Assembly (NCBI GenBank): GCA_027475525.1
Contig: JAMWFC010000005.1
Location: forward strand, 124,001-188,000
Reading direction: 5' to 3'
Length of the DNA: 64,000 nt
From: Macrolepiota albuminosa
Taxonomy: Eukaryota; Basidiomycota; Agaricomycetes; Agaricales; Agaricaceae
Both the position numbers and the translations under genes were made by a program. The notes under the pieces were generated by a model. It was not told the DNA's origin, searched no databases, and saw only the letters and a program-made list of their open reading frames with translations. Below, one piece after another: positions 11,725 through 22,779 of this stretch; the first letter of the stretch is position 1; each line of letters opens with the position of its first letter.

Positions 11725-13259
11725 TCCGGGGGAATAGCGTCCCCTCGTAGGTGTTCTTCCGGGAGAGAGGGCGAGGTGTGTAGCTGAAACGTGGGAGTCC
11801 CATCCCTCATGAGGCAGGCGAAGGGGGCGGCCCCAATGATCCTAATGTCGAGTGCGCTCAGGTCGATCGGTGTTGCGGAATCATCGGCCGGAGCGGGTGT
11901 GACGCGTGTCTGAGACCGGCAGGGGTAGTTCGGCCCCTTGTACTTGTTCCGAGGAATGTTTGGGGGTCGATCGGGGGCCTTGCGGTCTCGGATGGGCGGG
12001 GGTGGTGCATGCGTGGGGGGCGCGGCAGTCGTCCCGGGGGTGTCGGGCGTCGGGTCGCTTCCTAGAGCCCGGAGGTGCACGGCGGTCGAGGGGTGGTCTT
12101 CGGGCCCCGGGAAGGTCATGGTGAGCGTCCTCCAATCGATGTCGGGGTTTGTGTCGCGCAGCCAGGGTAGCCCCAGCACCATCGGGGTCGATTCGTGAAG
12201 TCGCGTGACCAGGAAGTCGGAAGTGAACTCGTAGTTGTTGTCCAGGGTCACGCGTCCTGAGTGAGACCTTTGGATGGGGCCGGAGGAGGAGGGGGTGCCG
12301 TCGAGGCGTTGCAGGCGGAGGGGCTGGTCGAGGGAGTCGTGGGGGAGGTCGAGGGCGTCGCTGATAAAAACCCCGGTGGCTCCGCTGTCGATAAGGGCCG
12401 ATATCGGTCCCGGGGTGCCGTCCAGCCTGGCATTGATGACGAAGGATCGGGACGAGCGGGACTGGAGTCCGGGGGGTGGTGGGGGCTCGTCCGGGGGGTC
12501 CTTCGGGGTTGGGTTTGAGGAGTGGGGGATGTCGAAGGGGAGTTGCTGGTCGTCGGGGGTCGGGTCCCGGGTCAGGCGAAGGGTGAGGTGTCGCCAATCG
12601 ATGCGGGGGTTAGTGTCCCGGAGCCACGGGAGCCCTAAGACCAGGGGTGCAGAAGGGTGGAATTTTGTTATCAACATCCGGAGGTTGTGAGTCTGTCCGT
12701 TGGCGAAGGTAACGGGCATACACACGAAGTGGGTGATGTCTCCCGCCGTAGAGGTGTCTCCGTCAAAGAGGCAGAGTCGTACCGGGTCCGGGAGTCGCTG
12801 GGCGGGTTCCGGGGCAAGGGTAGATCATGCTTCGTCGATGAAGTTGTCGGTGGCGCCACTGTCGACGAGGATGTTGAGGGGAGTTCCGGAGGGGGTGAGG
12901 CGGGTTTTGAGGAGGAGGGAGTGCAAAGAGTGAGAGGGTAGGTAAGCAGTGAGGATGTCCTGTATGAGCGTCGTAGAGCGAAGATGTGAGACCGGGGCGG
13001 AGAAGACGTCGGGGTCGATTCCGCGATTTAGGGCGTCTTCTGGGTCTAAATCGCCGGGTCGTTTTCCGAATACTCGTAGGTGGCGTCCTCCCCTTCGAAG
13101 GTCCAGGTGGCACGTCCCATGACCTGTCGTTTGGGGCACTCGGAGATGAAATGATTTTTCTCACCACAGAGTATGCAGACACCCTCCCTTCTCCGTCGTT
13201 CCTGCATATCCGTCGGGACTTCGATCCAGGGTCGTCCCTTCCTTTGAAGCCGGTTGGCT

Positions 13260-13413
13260 CGGAGGGCCTCCTCGTCCCGCTCGTCGTCGAAGTCGAAGTC
13301 TTCGGGGTCTTCCGGGGGTTCCTCGGGGCTTGGCATCGGAGGGCCTCCTCGTCCCGCTCGTCGTCGAAGTCGAAGTCTTCGGGGTCTTCCGGGGGTTCCT
13401 CGGGGCTTGGCAC
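13260..13413 (+). repeat. 77-bp tandem duplication
   Basis: Units start at 13260 and 13337, in gag of copy B near the zinc knuckle. Confidence 0.95.
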
Positions 13414-14410
13414 ATCGCCCGGGTCGTGGGCAGCCACGGCGGCGTTGAGTTGGGCCTGGGGACAGGTGCCGCTGCCGGGGTTAGCATTGGGCGGGCTGCG
13501 ACTCACTGGGGGTCGGCCGCCAGGGAACGCGGGGGGACCAGGGTTTCGACCTTGGGGGTTGGGAGCTTCGCCGGGGGGCCAAGGGGGTCCTCCTCTAGGG
13601 TTTCAGGGGGGTCGGGAATTCGAATACTTGCTGCGGTCTTCCCAGTAGCGTTGGTCGATCTGCATGATGAGGGCCTTGTATCCGTCGTAGGAGGGTTGTT
13701 TTGGGGCGAGTCGGAGGACATCCTTGATGCGTTGTGGCAGGGCGCGGCGGAGGGCGTACCGAAGGGCGCTGTAGTTCCAACCTGTTTTGTAAGCTTCCTT
13801 CTCAAAACGTACGATAAAGGTGGTGAAACGTTCTTCCGAGCGCATCCGGAGATTGAAGAGGTTGTCCTCGGCCTCGGCCACGGTGTTGTAGATTCCGAAC
13901 TTCCCGGAGAACTCGTCGACGAAGGCCTGCCAGCGAGCGAGTGCTGGATTGTTGGGGTCGAACTGGATGAGGGCCGTGTAGTGATCGAAGGCAATCCCCT
14001 GGAGGTATGATGTGGCAAAGGCCACCCGGGAGCTGTCAACCTGAAACGTGAGCGGCTTTGCCTGGAACGTATTGAGACACTGAGTGAGGAAGGTACACCA
14101 TTTTTGGGGGTCCTGGCCCGTGAAAGCGTCGGGCTTTTGGATGTCCAGTCGTCCTTCACGGGCAAGGGCGTCGCGAGCATCGTCTGGTCCGGCAGCGTTG
14201 CGGGGAGGGGGGCCAGCATTGTAATAGTAGTAATAGTGATTACCCCCCCCTCCTTGAGGAGGAAAAGCACCAAGGGCGGGGCCCCACCCGCCGGGAGGTC
14301 CTCCTCCGGGTGGCTCACCTGGGGGTCCATGCCCGGGAGGTCCGTTGTCCCAAGGGGGTTCGTTCCTGCCAGGAGGGGGCCCGGGTCTCCACGCAGGGAG
14401 TGGCGGAGGT

Positions 14411-14564
14411 GGAGGGCCTGGGGGTCGTCCTCGAGGTTCAGCTGGGGGTGGCGGAGGCGGTCGGGGAGGGTTCGGCGGTGTCGGGTCGGAGGGCCTGGGG
14501 GTCGTCCTCGGGGTTCGGCTGGGGGTGGCGGAGGCGGTCGGGGAGGGTTCGGCGGTGTCGGGTC
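14411..14564 (+). repeat. 77-bp tandem duplication, imperfect
   Basis: Units start at 14411 and 14488 and differ at two positions (A/G each). They lie in the Pro-rich part of gag, where copy A has an independent 35-bp duplication. It is the one member of the 77-bp set with internal mismatches. Confidence 0.85.
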
Positions 14565-15946
14565 AGGCGGAGGGGGGTTAGGTGCTGGGTCGGGTGCTGG
14601 GTTGCGCGGAGGATGTTCAATCCAGGAGGGTCGGGCTTGCATCGGGGGTCGCGGGGGGTTCCGTAGGTCGAAGTGGGGTGGCGGATCACGGCAGAAGTTG
14701 CGTTCCGGAGGGGCCGGGGTGGACGTGGGGGGCGGTGCTGGTGCTGGGGCGGGCGTGGGCGCGGGACGTTGTTCGTTGTTGTCGCGCGTGAGCTCGTCGA
14801 TGTAGCATAACGTGTCGTCCGTACTAGGGATGTCCACCCGGGCTCTACCGGAGTTTGCCGGGGGCGGAGGTCGGGCGTTGTCCATTCGCGGGAGGGGTTC
14901 CAGGGGTCTCTGGGGCTGCCCCCAGGTCTCGAAGGTACTAGGAACGGAATTAGCCCTGCGACGAGTTGACAAGCCTACCGTGCAGGCAGCGGGTTGGTCG
15001 AAAAGGCCTCCAGTCGGGTTGAGGGACCGTAATATGGCTGAGGCGTTCTGCCGTTCTTCCCGTTGTTGTTGCTCCGGAGTGGGGACCGTGGAGGCTGCCG
15101 GGACTGCTGGGGCCGGTTCCGGGGGTTCCCGTCGAATGTGAATCGAGCGACCTGGGTCCGCAGGGTCGTTGAGGGGCCGAGGGGAGGGGGACGCGTGGAC
15201 TTCGTCGAGCAGTTGCTATAATTCTTCCCAGAGGATCGTATTGCGCCTATACTTTACCATGGTTTGCTCCGGGAGTTCTCTTTGCGTGAGGTGATCCCCG
15301 AATTTGACCAGGCAGTGAGCCCATTCCTCCGGAGTGCCTTCGAAGTCATCGTGTCCGAATTCTACGAGCAGCGTCCTCGTCCGTTGCACGAAGTCCTCCG
15401 GCGAGATCCTGAGGGAGCGGAGTACCTCGTCCCATTGCCGTTCGTACTCCTCGAGGCGTTGTCGTCCCATTGGCAAGGGAGGGGTTCGAGCGGGTGGAGC
15501 GGCGGCCAGGTAATGATGAGGGGGGTAGTCGGGGTAGGGGGGTCCTCGGGGTTCTCGGGGTTGGGGGACGGGGCGCTGATAACCGTAGTAGGGGGTGGGT
15601 GCAAAGGGGCCCTCGCTGGGGGGAATCGGGCGAGGTCCACTGGGTACGGGTGGGGTCTCCGGCAGGCCCCCGGGGATGCTCCGGTACGAAGGGACCTCCA
15701 CGGGTCGTGCCATGGCTAAGTTGGGCGGAGGGGCCCAGCTGGCTGAGGGCCCTAGGTCGTAGAGGGACGGGTCGGGGGCCCAGTGGCGGTGGAGATATGG
15801 AGGGTCGTACGGGAGAGGTGGGTAGGCGGGGCGGGGGGTCTGCGCGGAGTAGTGGTCGGGTACCGGGCGTCCGTAAGGGTCGGTCTGGTACCCGGTGGGG
15901 TAGTAAGTGTGAGTATACATAGCCATCAAGAACGGTGTAAGGAGAG

Positions 15947-15958
15947 AGTCTTGATATT
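15947..15958 (-). promoter_or_regulatory. Self-priming primer-binding site of copy B
   Basis: On the minus strand AATATCAAGACT lies one base inside the 5' LTR. It is the exact complement of AGTCTTGATATT within the LTR (reverse strand of 16416-16427, repeated at 16493-16504 by a 77-bp duplication). This is the arrangement of Tf1/sushi elements, where the 5' end of the mRNA folds back to prime minus-strand synthesis. No tRNA-like TGG site is seen here. Confidence 0.75.
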
Positions 15959-15977
15959 ATGTCAGGTTCCGCTGAGT

Positions 15978-16131
15978 CAGGGGCTTTCCGGGAAAGCAAC
16001 GCCCTTACGATGCGGACTTGACCTACGAATACTCGGGTGTCTGGAACTCCGGGGCAGGGGCTTTCCGGGAAAGCAACGCCCTTACGATGCGGACTTGACC
16101 TACGAATACTCGGGTGTCTGGAACTCCGGGA
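15978..16131 (+). repeat. 77-bp tandem duplication
   Basis: Units start at 15978 and 16055 and match over 76 bases. Absent from the 3' LTR of the same element. Confidence 0.93.
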
Positions 16132-16351
16132 CTAGGATTCCGGGGTTCAAGACGTGGACAGGGAAATCCCGGGAGAGGGGACTTAGTCCGGGGGTTTTGG
16201 GTGGATGGGTAACGGGGAAGTTCGGGTAGGGGTCGAGTCGTGAACCGGGGGTTCTAAGACGAGACCAAGTTAGTAAGTTAAAGTCGCGAAGTGCGTACCG
16301 GTCTTAGAGCACGCGATTATCCAAGCGTGCCAGTCAAGCGTGCCAGTCAAT

Positions 16352-16505
16352 GCGTACCAGTCAAATAGAGGGCACGCAACAATCCAAGTAAAGCAGAGTA
16401 ACAGTATATGTATGCAATATCAAGACTAGCGTACCAGTCAAATAGAGGGCACGCAACAATCCAAGTAAAGCAGAGTAACAGTATATGTATGCAATATCAA
16501 GACTA
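16352..16505 (+). repeat. 77-bp tandem duplication
   Basis: Units start at 16352 and 16429 and are identical. Absent from the 3' LTR. It duplicates the putative RNA start/self-primer. Confidence 0.95.
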
Positions 16506-16609
16506 GCGAATACAACAGGGAACTATGCTATAAGTACTACGGGACCGGGTCTCGGGGTTCTGGGATGTTTGGGATGGGTTCCGGGGGTCATTGAGTAGCG
16601 GCAGAGGCT

Positions 16610-16763
16610 GCATACCGGGATCGCGCGTGTGGGGCGCGCGATCAATTGGCGCGGATGGAGCCGTGATGCGTGATGCGCGATGGTCGGCATACCGGGATCG
16701 CGCGTGTGGGGCGCGCGATCAATTGGCGCGGATGGAGCCGTGATGCGTGATGCGCGATGGTCG
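16610..16763 (+). repeat. 77-bp tandem duplication
   Basis: Units start at 16610 and 16687. Same position as the duplication at 5952 in the 3' LTR. Confidence 0.95.
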
Positions 16764-16945
16764 GGAGCGAGTCGTGTGATCCGATCGTTGATCGGGGCTG
16801 GGGGCGGCTGATGGCGGTCCTTGATGCGCGTAATGGCGGTGTCGGTGGTCGTGATGGCGGGGCGTGTCCTGTGGGGTTGGAGGGGGGTCCCGGAGGGTGT
16901 TCCGGGGGTGTCCCGGGGTGGGCCCGGAGGGAAGGGGTCGTGACA

Positions 16946-19185
16946 GTGTCATAGTATCCCCGAATGGCGTTCGCATGAACCCCCACAAGGTTGAGGCCAT
17001 CGTCAACTGGCTGCAACCCCGAAATGTCAAGGAAGTACAATCCTTCTTGGGTTTCGCTAATTTCTACTGGAGGTTCATAGATAACTACTCCGGCATCACG
17101 AAACCCCTCAACTGGCTCATGCGCAAGGACGTCGCCTGGAACTGGGACAGTAAGTGCCAGAGTGTCTTTAACCTGCTCAAGGAGGCTTTCACAGCCGCCC
17201 CCGTACTCCGGCACTACGATCCGGCCCTCCTGATTATCCTGGAATGCGACGCCTCCGACTACGCCATCGTCAGGATTCTCTCACAGATGGAACCTGATGG
17301 CGGGGAGCCCCGGCCAGTCGCCTTCTACACCTGGTCCATGATCAACGCCAAGCTCAATTACGACATCTGCGACAAGGAGCTCCTTGCCATCGTCAAAGCC
17401 TTCAAACAATGGCGAGCCTACCTCAAGGGGGCCCGGCACCGGATTCAGGTCTACTCAGATCATAACAACCTGCAGTACTTCACCACGACCAAGCAACTTA
17501 GTCGACGGCAGGCCCGGTGGTCCGAGATCCTTTTGGAGTACGACTTCACGATCTAGTACTGCCCGGGACGACTTGGAGCTAAACCCGATGCCCTCACCCG
17601 CCGACCAGACGTCTACCCCAAGAAGTCGTTCGAAGCAGAACGCAATGCATTCAATCATTGCGTGGTGATCCCTCCCAAACATCTGAATGCTGTACTGATC
17701 TTAAACAATGAAGAGACCCTGAGCCAGATCCGCTGCGCCCCCCAAGACAAGTACTTCACTGACCACGACCCCCGCAGCCCTCCCGATGGAACCAACCGGG
17801 ACCCTGCCTTCTCCCTGTCCCCCAACAAAAAACTCCTCCTCCGGGACGGCTGCATCTACATCCTGGATCACGCCCGACTCCGCTACAACGTCCTTCGTCA
17901 ACACCACGACCATAAGCTCCAGGGACACCCTGGAATACGTAAGACCCTCCAGCTTATCTCCCGGACTTACTTTTGGCCAGGGTTGAAGAAGGACGTGACC
18001 CGCTACATTTGATCATGCAAACCCTGCCTCCTGGCCAAGGTCCCCCGACACTGACCATACGGACTCCTGAAACCCCTGCCAGTCGGACGACGCCCCTGGT
18101 CCTCCATATCCCTGGACCACATCGTCGAACTCCCGGAATCTGAAGGGTTCGATGCCATTCTCGTCGTTGTGTGCAGGCTAACCAAACAGGGCATCTTCCT
18201 ACCCTGCCATACCACGGACACCGCCCCGGACTTTGCCCGACTGTTCCTCGAGCACGTCTTCGCCAAACATGGACTCCCAGACGACATCGTCTCCGACCGT
18301 GGCCCCCTCTTTGTATCCAAGTTTTGGACTTCCCTGTGTAAGGCACTTGAAGTAAAGACTAACCTCTCTACCGCCTACCACCCCAAAACCGACGGTCAGA
18401 CCGAAAGGGTCAACCAGTCCCTCGAGCAGTACCTCCAGCTGTACGTCAACTACCTGCAGGACGACTGGTGCGCCGAGCTCCCCCTGGCTGAGTTCACCTA
18501 CAACAACATGCCACACTCCGCCACCGGGGTATCGCCCTTCTTTGCCAACAAGGGGTACCACCCTCGACTGACACTCTCACTCCGGGACATCCCGTCGCAT
18601 GCCGCCCATGAGGTCACCCAGGATCTCCAATCCCTTCACGAGTTTCTCCGGGAAGAGATCAACACTGCAAACCGGGCCTATGTGAAACACGCCAACCGGA
18701 AATGAGAAGACACCCCCGACTGGGCCCCTGGGACAAAGGTATGGTTAAATCAACGCCACCTCCGCACCCGCCGGCCCTCCCCAAAACTCGATCACAAGCG
18801 CCTCGGCCCGTTTAAAATATTGCAGAAGGTCTCATCCCACGCCTACAAGATTGAGCTTCCCCCGGGACTAAAAGGTCTGCACCCGGTATTCCATGTCCGC
18901 CTCCTGGAATGACACCCCCCGGACCCCTTCTCCGAACAACGCCCCAAACCCCCTCCCCCGGTCAAGGTCGAGGACGAGTACCACTACGAGGTTGAAGACA
19001 TCCTCGACTCCCAAAACATCCGTGGACAACCCCACTTCCTCGTACGGTGGAAGGGGTACGGTCCCAAGGATGACACTTGGGAGCCGCGCCGAAACCTCAA
19101 AGACGCCCTCAACAAACTCCGGGGCTTCCAACAACGGCACTTAGGAAACGACCTCCCTGGGCGCAAGACTCACAGACAGCAGTAG
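16946..19185 (+). pseudogene. RT end, RNase H, integrase and chromodomain of copy A (stops)
   Basis: Continues the frame cut at 5378. RNase H motifs include LECDASDYAI and the SDHNNLQYF strand. The integrase has an HHCC finger near 17910-18040 and a DDE core (VSDRGPLF near 18290, then QTERVNQS near 18400). The chromodomain with [15 protein letters not shown] and WKGY lies near 18970-19065. Stops occur at 17554 (CAG to TAG) and near 18010, 18052, 18704 and 18910; most are CG to TG changes at Arg codons. The frame otherwise ends at TAG 19183-19185. Without the stops the region matches B closely. Confidence 0.88.
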
Positions 19186-19472
19186 TGGGCGTAACCCCTG
19201 CCTCTGGGCTCAGTAGGGATTCAACTCCCATGTATACTTTCTGCTTTCCCTTTTTAGATCTTACTCTCTTTTAGTACCATTTCATAGTGGTGTCCCGGAA
19301 CCTGGACAAGGTGCTTTTTTCAGTCTTCTTTCACCCCTTACACCACCCTTTACCCCGGGAAACCAAGTATATACATTTTTCTACTTTACATATTCTACAG
19401 TAGCAGCCAGGACAAGACGAACAAACAACAAGAAAAAGAAAAAAGAAGAGAACGAAAAAAGACAAAGGGAAA

Positions 19473-22111
19473 CTACCGGCCCTTGCTCCCCTCCCCTGGC
19501 CAGCCTCGGAACCCCTCCTCCATCCCCTCTGGACTGTGCTCCCGCAGTACCTCCTCCGCCAACTGCTCCCAGGACGGGAGAGACTCACCCTCGTCCAGGA
19601 TTCTTTCGAACCAAGAGCCGGGGGCGGGCACGTTCCTCCGCCGGTGGGCCGACACCACCCGCCCCAGCAAGTCGAGGCCCCGCTCCACCCTGGGGGTTGT
19701 CACCTCCAGGCGCTGACCCTCCTGCAGCGCTGCGAGTGCCGCGGCCGCCCCTTCCAGGAGCAAACGATGCTCCTGGGCCCAGCCTGTGGGTGTCAGTGAG
19801 GAGCCAAGCCCGGGGAAAGAAACACTCACTCAGCGAAGCCATGCGGGCGACCACCACATCCCAGGACACCGTCTCCAACAGCCCCTCCGGAAACCCTGCC
19901 CCTTGCCTCAACCTCCCCCTCAATGACTCCAACTCAGCCTCGGCCTCCCCCCAAGCGACCCTGACCTCCTCCAGATCCCGGAGCGCCGCCTCCCGACCCT
20001 CCTCCAAACCCCTCCAAATGGCCGCCTCCTCCTCGCGCTCCTGGAGGTTCCCGACACTGACGCCCAAGGGCCTCCCAGACAAGGGGGAGAATACCGCTGG
20101 GGACAGATGAGGCGGGAAAACTGGGGGTGGGGTCTCAGAGGGCGCGCCTTCTTGGAAGGCCCGGGGGATGGGCTCGGCGACACCCGCCACGCCCCTCCCG
20201 ACTCCCCCTGGCCCCCCACCCAAGAGGCTCCCCCGCTCCCTGACCCCCCCCTGAGCCCCCCACAGGCACCGCCTGTGGCTCCCCCTCTGGCTCCACCACT
20301 CAATCCCTCTCCTCAACCCCCATCCTCCGGGTAATCCCCCCGAGCAGCCACCCCTGTTCCCTCGAGACACAGCGCGCCCTCCACAACGCCAACACGGAAC
20401 ATCGTTCATGATTGAGGTGGCATGCCTTGCACACAGATGTGTCCTGGCGGGACGAGGGGCCCGGGACCTCAAAAAGGCACATCACCCCCCAGCAGGCACA
20501 GTGCAGACACTGCGCTGAGATCAGCGACAAAACCAGAGGTGCGAGGTTGCTTACCGGCCCGTTACTCACACACCAGGCATGAGTGGGCAAGCCCCGGGGC
20601 CTCTCTAGGGCTTCTCCAAAAGAATCTTGTGATACACCCTCCCACGCAACACGCTGGTCCACCAGGACTTTGGAAATGGCCCCCACCGCCATCCCGGAGC
20701 GGCGAAAACGGGGGGCGGTTAGCCTAGGACAAGGGGGAGGATGTGGGCGCGGGAGGCAGATGGTCATCCATGCAAAGGTAGGCGCAGGGCAACCAGGGCG
20801 CGACTCTGGAGAACCACCAGAGGCAGGCTCTGGGAGACAACTAGGGCCCGCCTCTGGAGCGGGAGAAGAGTGTTGTTCTGAAGGGGAAAATCAGCCGTGG
20901 CAAACGGAACATTGCAGGAAACACTCACATTGTTGCACAAGCGCCGCCACACGCTCCTGGTCCAGGCGGGCTCGATACCGCGCATCCCGGGCCTGCCAGG
21001 CCATAAGGGGCGCGACCTCGTTGGTTTGCGGGAGCATTGGAGAGTGTGTTGGCGTTGATGACGCCAACTGTGGTTGGGTGCGCTGGACGTATACGCAGTA
21101 CAACGCTGTCTCCAGCGCCTGGCATACAGGTTTGTGAGGAGTCCTGGCAGGGTCCCGGTGTGCTCGAGCAGAGGTGATAGGGCGATGCGCTAGACAATAG
21201 TGCCTCGGGTGCTACCTAGCAAGTGGTAAGCGTCGTAGTTTAGGAGAAGTTATAGAGAAATAAACGAATAGCGCAGCGTAGCGTGCCCGTAGGTGGCACC
21301 GTAAACGACGAAGACGAGATAGACGAAGCTAGCGCCAAACTTGGTGACAAAGTCAGGCAACGCTAGCGCGATTTGAACGCTAAGTGTAACTGGGTGCTCA
21401 AGAGGTTACGATTCATTGTTATATACATGGCAAGTAGCTAGTTTTTATACTATGCGCTACATTATTTCCAAAATAAGTCCATTGACAGCGCTACCAATTA
21501 GCGCCTCTATTTGTGACTGTAGCTAACGGCCACCTGTCAACGGCGACCTGCAGCACATGGGTGACGGCGACCAACGGCGACTCGAAAACTACTTAGAAGT
21601 GGTACGAGTTTGCTCACTTTTTGATGTAATTTAATTGGCCATGCCATCCTGGGGTATGGTCGGGGAATCCTCGACAGACGCCGTGAGCGCTAATTCTGGC
21701 GCTAAACATTGTACCATCTTTTGATAGATTTAAATGTCGGGTCTGCGTGTATCCTGTCTTGTCGTCATTGATTCTTTTAGACTTCTGATTGAGGTGCCTC
21801 GGTGATTGACAGCGCCAATTGCTAACTCCTTTCAGTACTGATCGGGGTTTGGTCAGAGTCACCTTCCGCCGTTGTGCTAGCGCTATGAGTTCTGAGTCTT
21901 CTTGTTCTCCAAAGTAACTGAGTGGAGGGCGCTGAGGGGCTGGTACTGGTGATTGAGATGAATGGATAAGTCTTGCCGTAGAGCATCTGCGCTAGAGCTG
22001 CTCTGTACCCAAGGCTGGTCGCTAGAGTCTCTAGTGTGTCAAGTGTTGGTCAGCCTATAATGTCCCTTGATGCGCTCAGTCCGAGTAGAAGCCTATCAGT
22101 GTATGCGACAT
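19473..22111 (-). pseudogene. Antisense Zn2Cys6-like gene of copy A (disrupted)
   Basis: Homologue of the antisense gene at 6417-8233, in the same relative place and orientation within its element. The ATG corresponds to 22111-22109, but a 1043-bp solo-LTR-like insert (21056-22098) separates it from the rest of exon 1, which ends near 20929. Exon 2 is about 20877-20555 and exon 3 starts at 20509. All six cysteines of the C-X2-C-X6-C-X15-C-X2-C-X6-C cluster remain at 20509-20399. The last exon ends at TAG near 19473. Frameshifts in exons 3 and 4 make it inactive. The splice sites line up with those of B, which supports the gene model. Confidence 0.7.
21056..22098. mobile_element. Solo LTR-like insertion, 1043 bp, unassigned family
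   Basis: Begins TGATGACGCC and ends GCCTATCA, so TGAT/ATCA termini, with a 4-bp duplication GCGT (21052-21055) and GTGT (22099-22102, one CpG change). Copy B shows the empty site in codons 3-5 of its antisense gene. Inside is a TATA-like stretch near 21420 and no coding region. TGAT ends and a 4-bp target duplication also mark element F, but the sequences do not match. Confidence 0.6.
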
Positions 22112-22227
22112 GGTTGAACTGGACGGTAAATTTTTTTTTTCGATACGTGGCGAGTCAGGTGCCGAATCCCAAGGTTGGACCCCAGTCCGGACCACCGGCT
22201 ATGCGTGCCTCGGAGGGTCTCGGTGCT

Positions 22228-22237
22228 GAAGGGGTGA
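22228..22237 (+). other. Polypurine tract of copy A
   Basis: GAAGGGGTGA directly before the 3' LTR, matching the longer tract of copy B. Confidence 0.75.
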
Positions 22238-22779
22238 TGTCACGACCCTTCCCCTCCGGGCCCACCCCGGGACACTCCCTCCAACCCCACAGGACACACC
22301 CTGCCATCACGACCGCCGACACCGCCATCACGCGCATCAAGGACTGCCATCAGCCGCCACCAGCCCCAATCAATGATCGGATCACGCGACTCGTTCCTGG
22401 CCATCACGCATCACACATCACAGCTCCATCCGCACCAATTGATCGCGTGCCCCACACGCATGATCTCAGTATGCAGCCCCTGCCGCTACTCAATGACCCC
22501 TGGAACCCATCCCAGACATCCCGGAACCCCAAGACCCGGTCCCGTAGTACTTATAGCATAGTTCCCTGTTGTATTTGCTAGTCTTGATATTATATTGCTT
22601 TACTTGGATTGTTGCGTGCCCTCTGCTTGACTGGTACGCATTGACTGGCACGCTTTTGACTGGCACGCTTTTGACTGGCACGCTTGAATACTCGTGTGCT
22701 CTAAGATTGGTCTGCATTGTAAGGGCGATTGCTTTCCCGGAAAGCCCCTGACTCACCCCCGACTCAGCGGAACCTGACA
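22238..22779 (+). repeat. 3' LTR of copy A
   Basis: TGTCACGACC...CCTGACA, 542 bp, shorter than the 755-bp form through internal deletions. It retains the AGTCTTGATATT start signal at 22580-22591, preceded by CTTATAGCATA about 30 bp upstream. Confidence 0.88.

Larger units (their letters stand above)
8509..13139 (-). pseudogene. Pol of copy B: double protease, RT, RNase H, integrase, chromodomain (frameshifted)
   Basis: Replication and integration polyprotein. The pol frame overlaps the end of gag at 13139-13046 in the -1 frame. First retropepsin Asp codon at 12863-12861, second at 12389-12387, 158 codons apart. RT has YLDD near 10969-10958. RNase H and integrase are in the long open stretch 10838-9717. 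The integrase has the HHCC finger (near 9850-9730) and a DDE core ending in QTERVNQS. A chromodomain with W-K-G-Y and D-D-T-W-E motifs ends at TAG 8511-8509. A 1-bp deletion near 10865 shifts RT, and a TGA replaces CGA/CAA near 9716. Further breaks at 8851, 11228 and 11571 are 77-bp duplications and probably assembly-made. Confidence 0.88.
13046..15926 (-). pseudogene. Gag of copy B (broken)
   Basis: Same layout as gag of A: start ATG at 15926-15924, Tyr/Pro-rich N-terminus, Pro-rich linker, capsid domain near 14200-13620, and a CCHC knuckle (C-X2-C-X4-H-X4-C) near 13190-13130. It ends at TAG/TAA near 13046. A CAG codon has become TAG near 15217-15215, truncating the protein at about 236 residues. 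Two frame changes come from period-77 duplications (13260, 14411). The pol frame begins in the last 90 bases of gag, so a -1 shift is the likely expression mode. Confidence 0.85.
5379..16945 (-). mobile_element. Full-length family-1 chromovirus copy B
   Basis: Complete element on the minus strand: 5' LTR 15960-16945, self-priming site, gag, double protease, RT, RNase H, integrase, chromodomain, convergent antisense gene, polypurine tract and 3' LTR 5379-6287. It interrupts RT of copy A with a GCGTC/GTGTC target duplication. Subtracting 77 bp for each tandem duplication gives two LTRs of equal length (755 bp), differing at about ten positions, mostly CpG transitions. Pol carries a 1-bp deletion and gag has a stop, so this copy is probably not autonomous. 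The antisense gene is open. Confidence 0.92.
15960..16945 (-). repeat. 5' LTR of copy B
   Basis: 986 bp as given, containing three 77-bp duplications (15978, 16352, 16610), so 755 bp corrected and equal to the corrected 3' LTR. It is the 5' LTR because the primer-binding site and the gag start lie directly downstream on the minus strand. Confidence 0.9.
16946..22779 (+). mobile_element. Family-1 chromovirus copy A, right part
   Basis: Resumes RT of copy A directly after copy B. RNase H, integrase and chromodomain follow to 19185, then an antisense gene copy (19473-22111), polypurine tract and 3' LTR (22238-22779). The sequence after 22779 is the inside of element C, as shown by alignment with E at 34670, so A sits inside C. 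A's 5' LTR and the left part of C lie beyond the window. Confidence 0.9.

Noticed and set aside
13503..14972. 489-codon minus-strand frame in B gag taken as one protein
   Set aside because: It mixes true gag frame with other frames across period-77 duplications. Only parts match gag of A and D.
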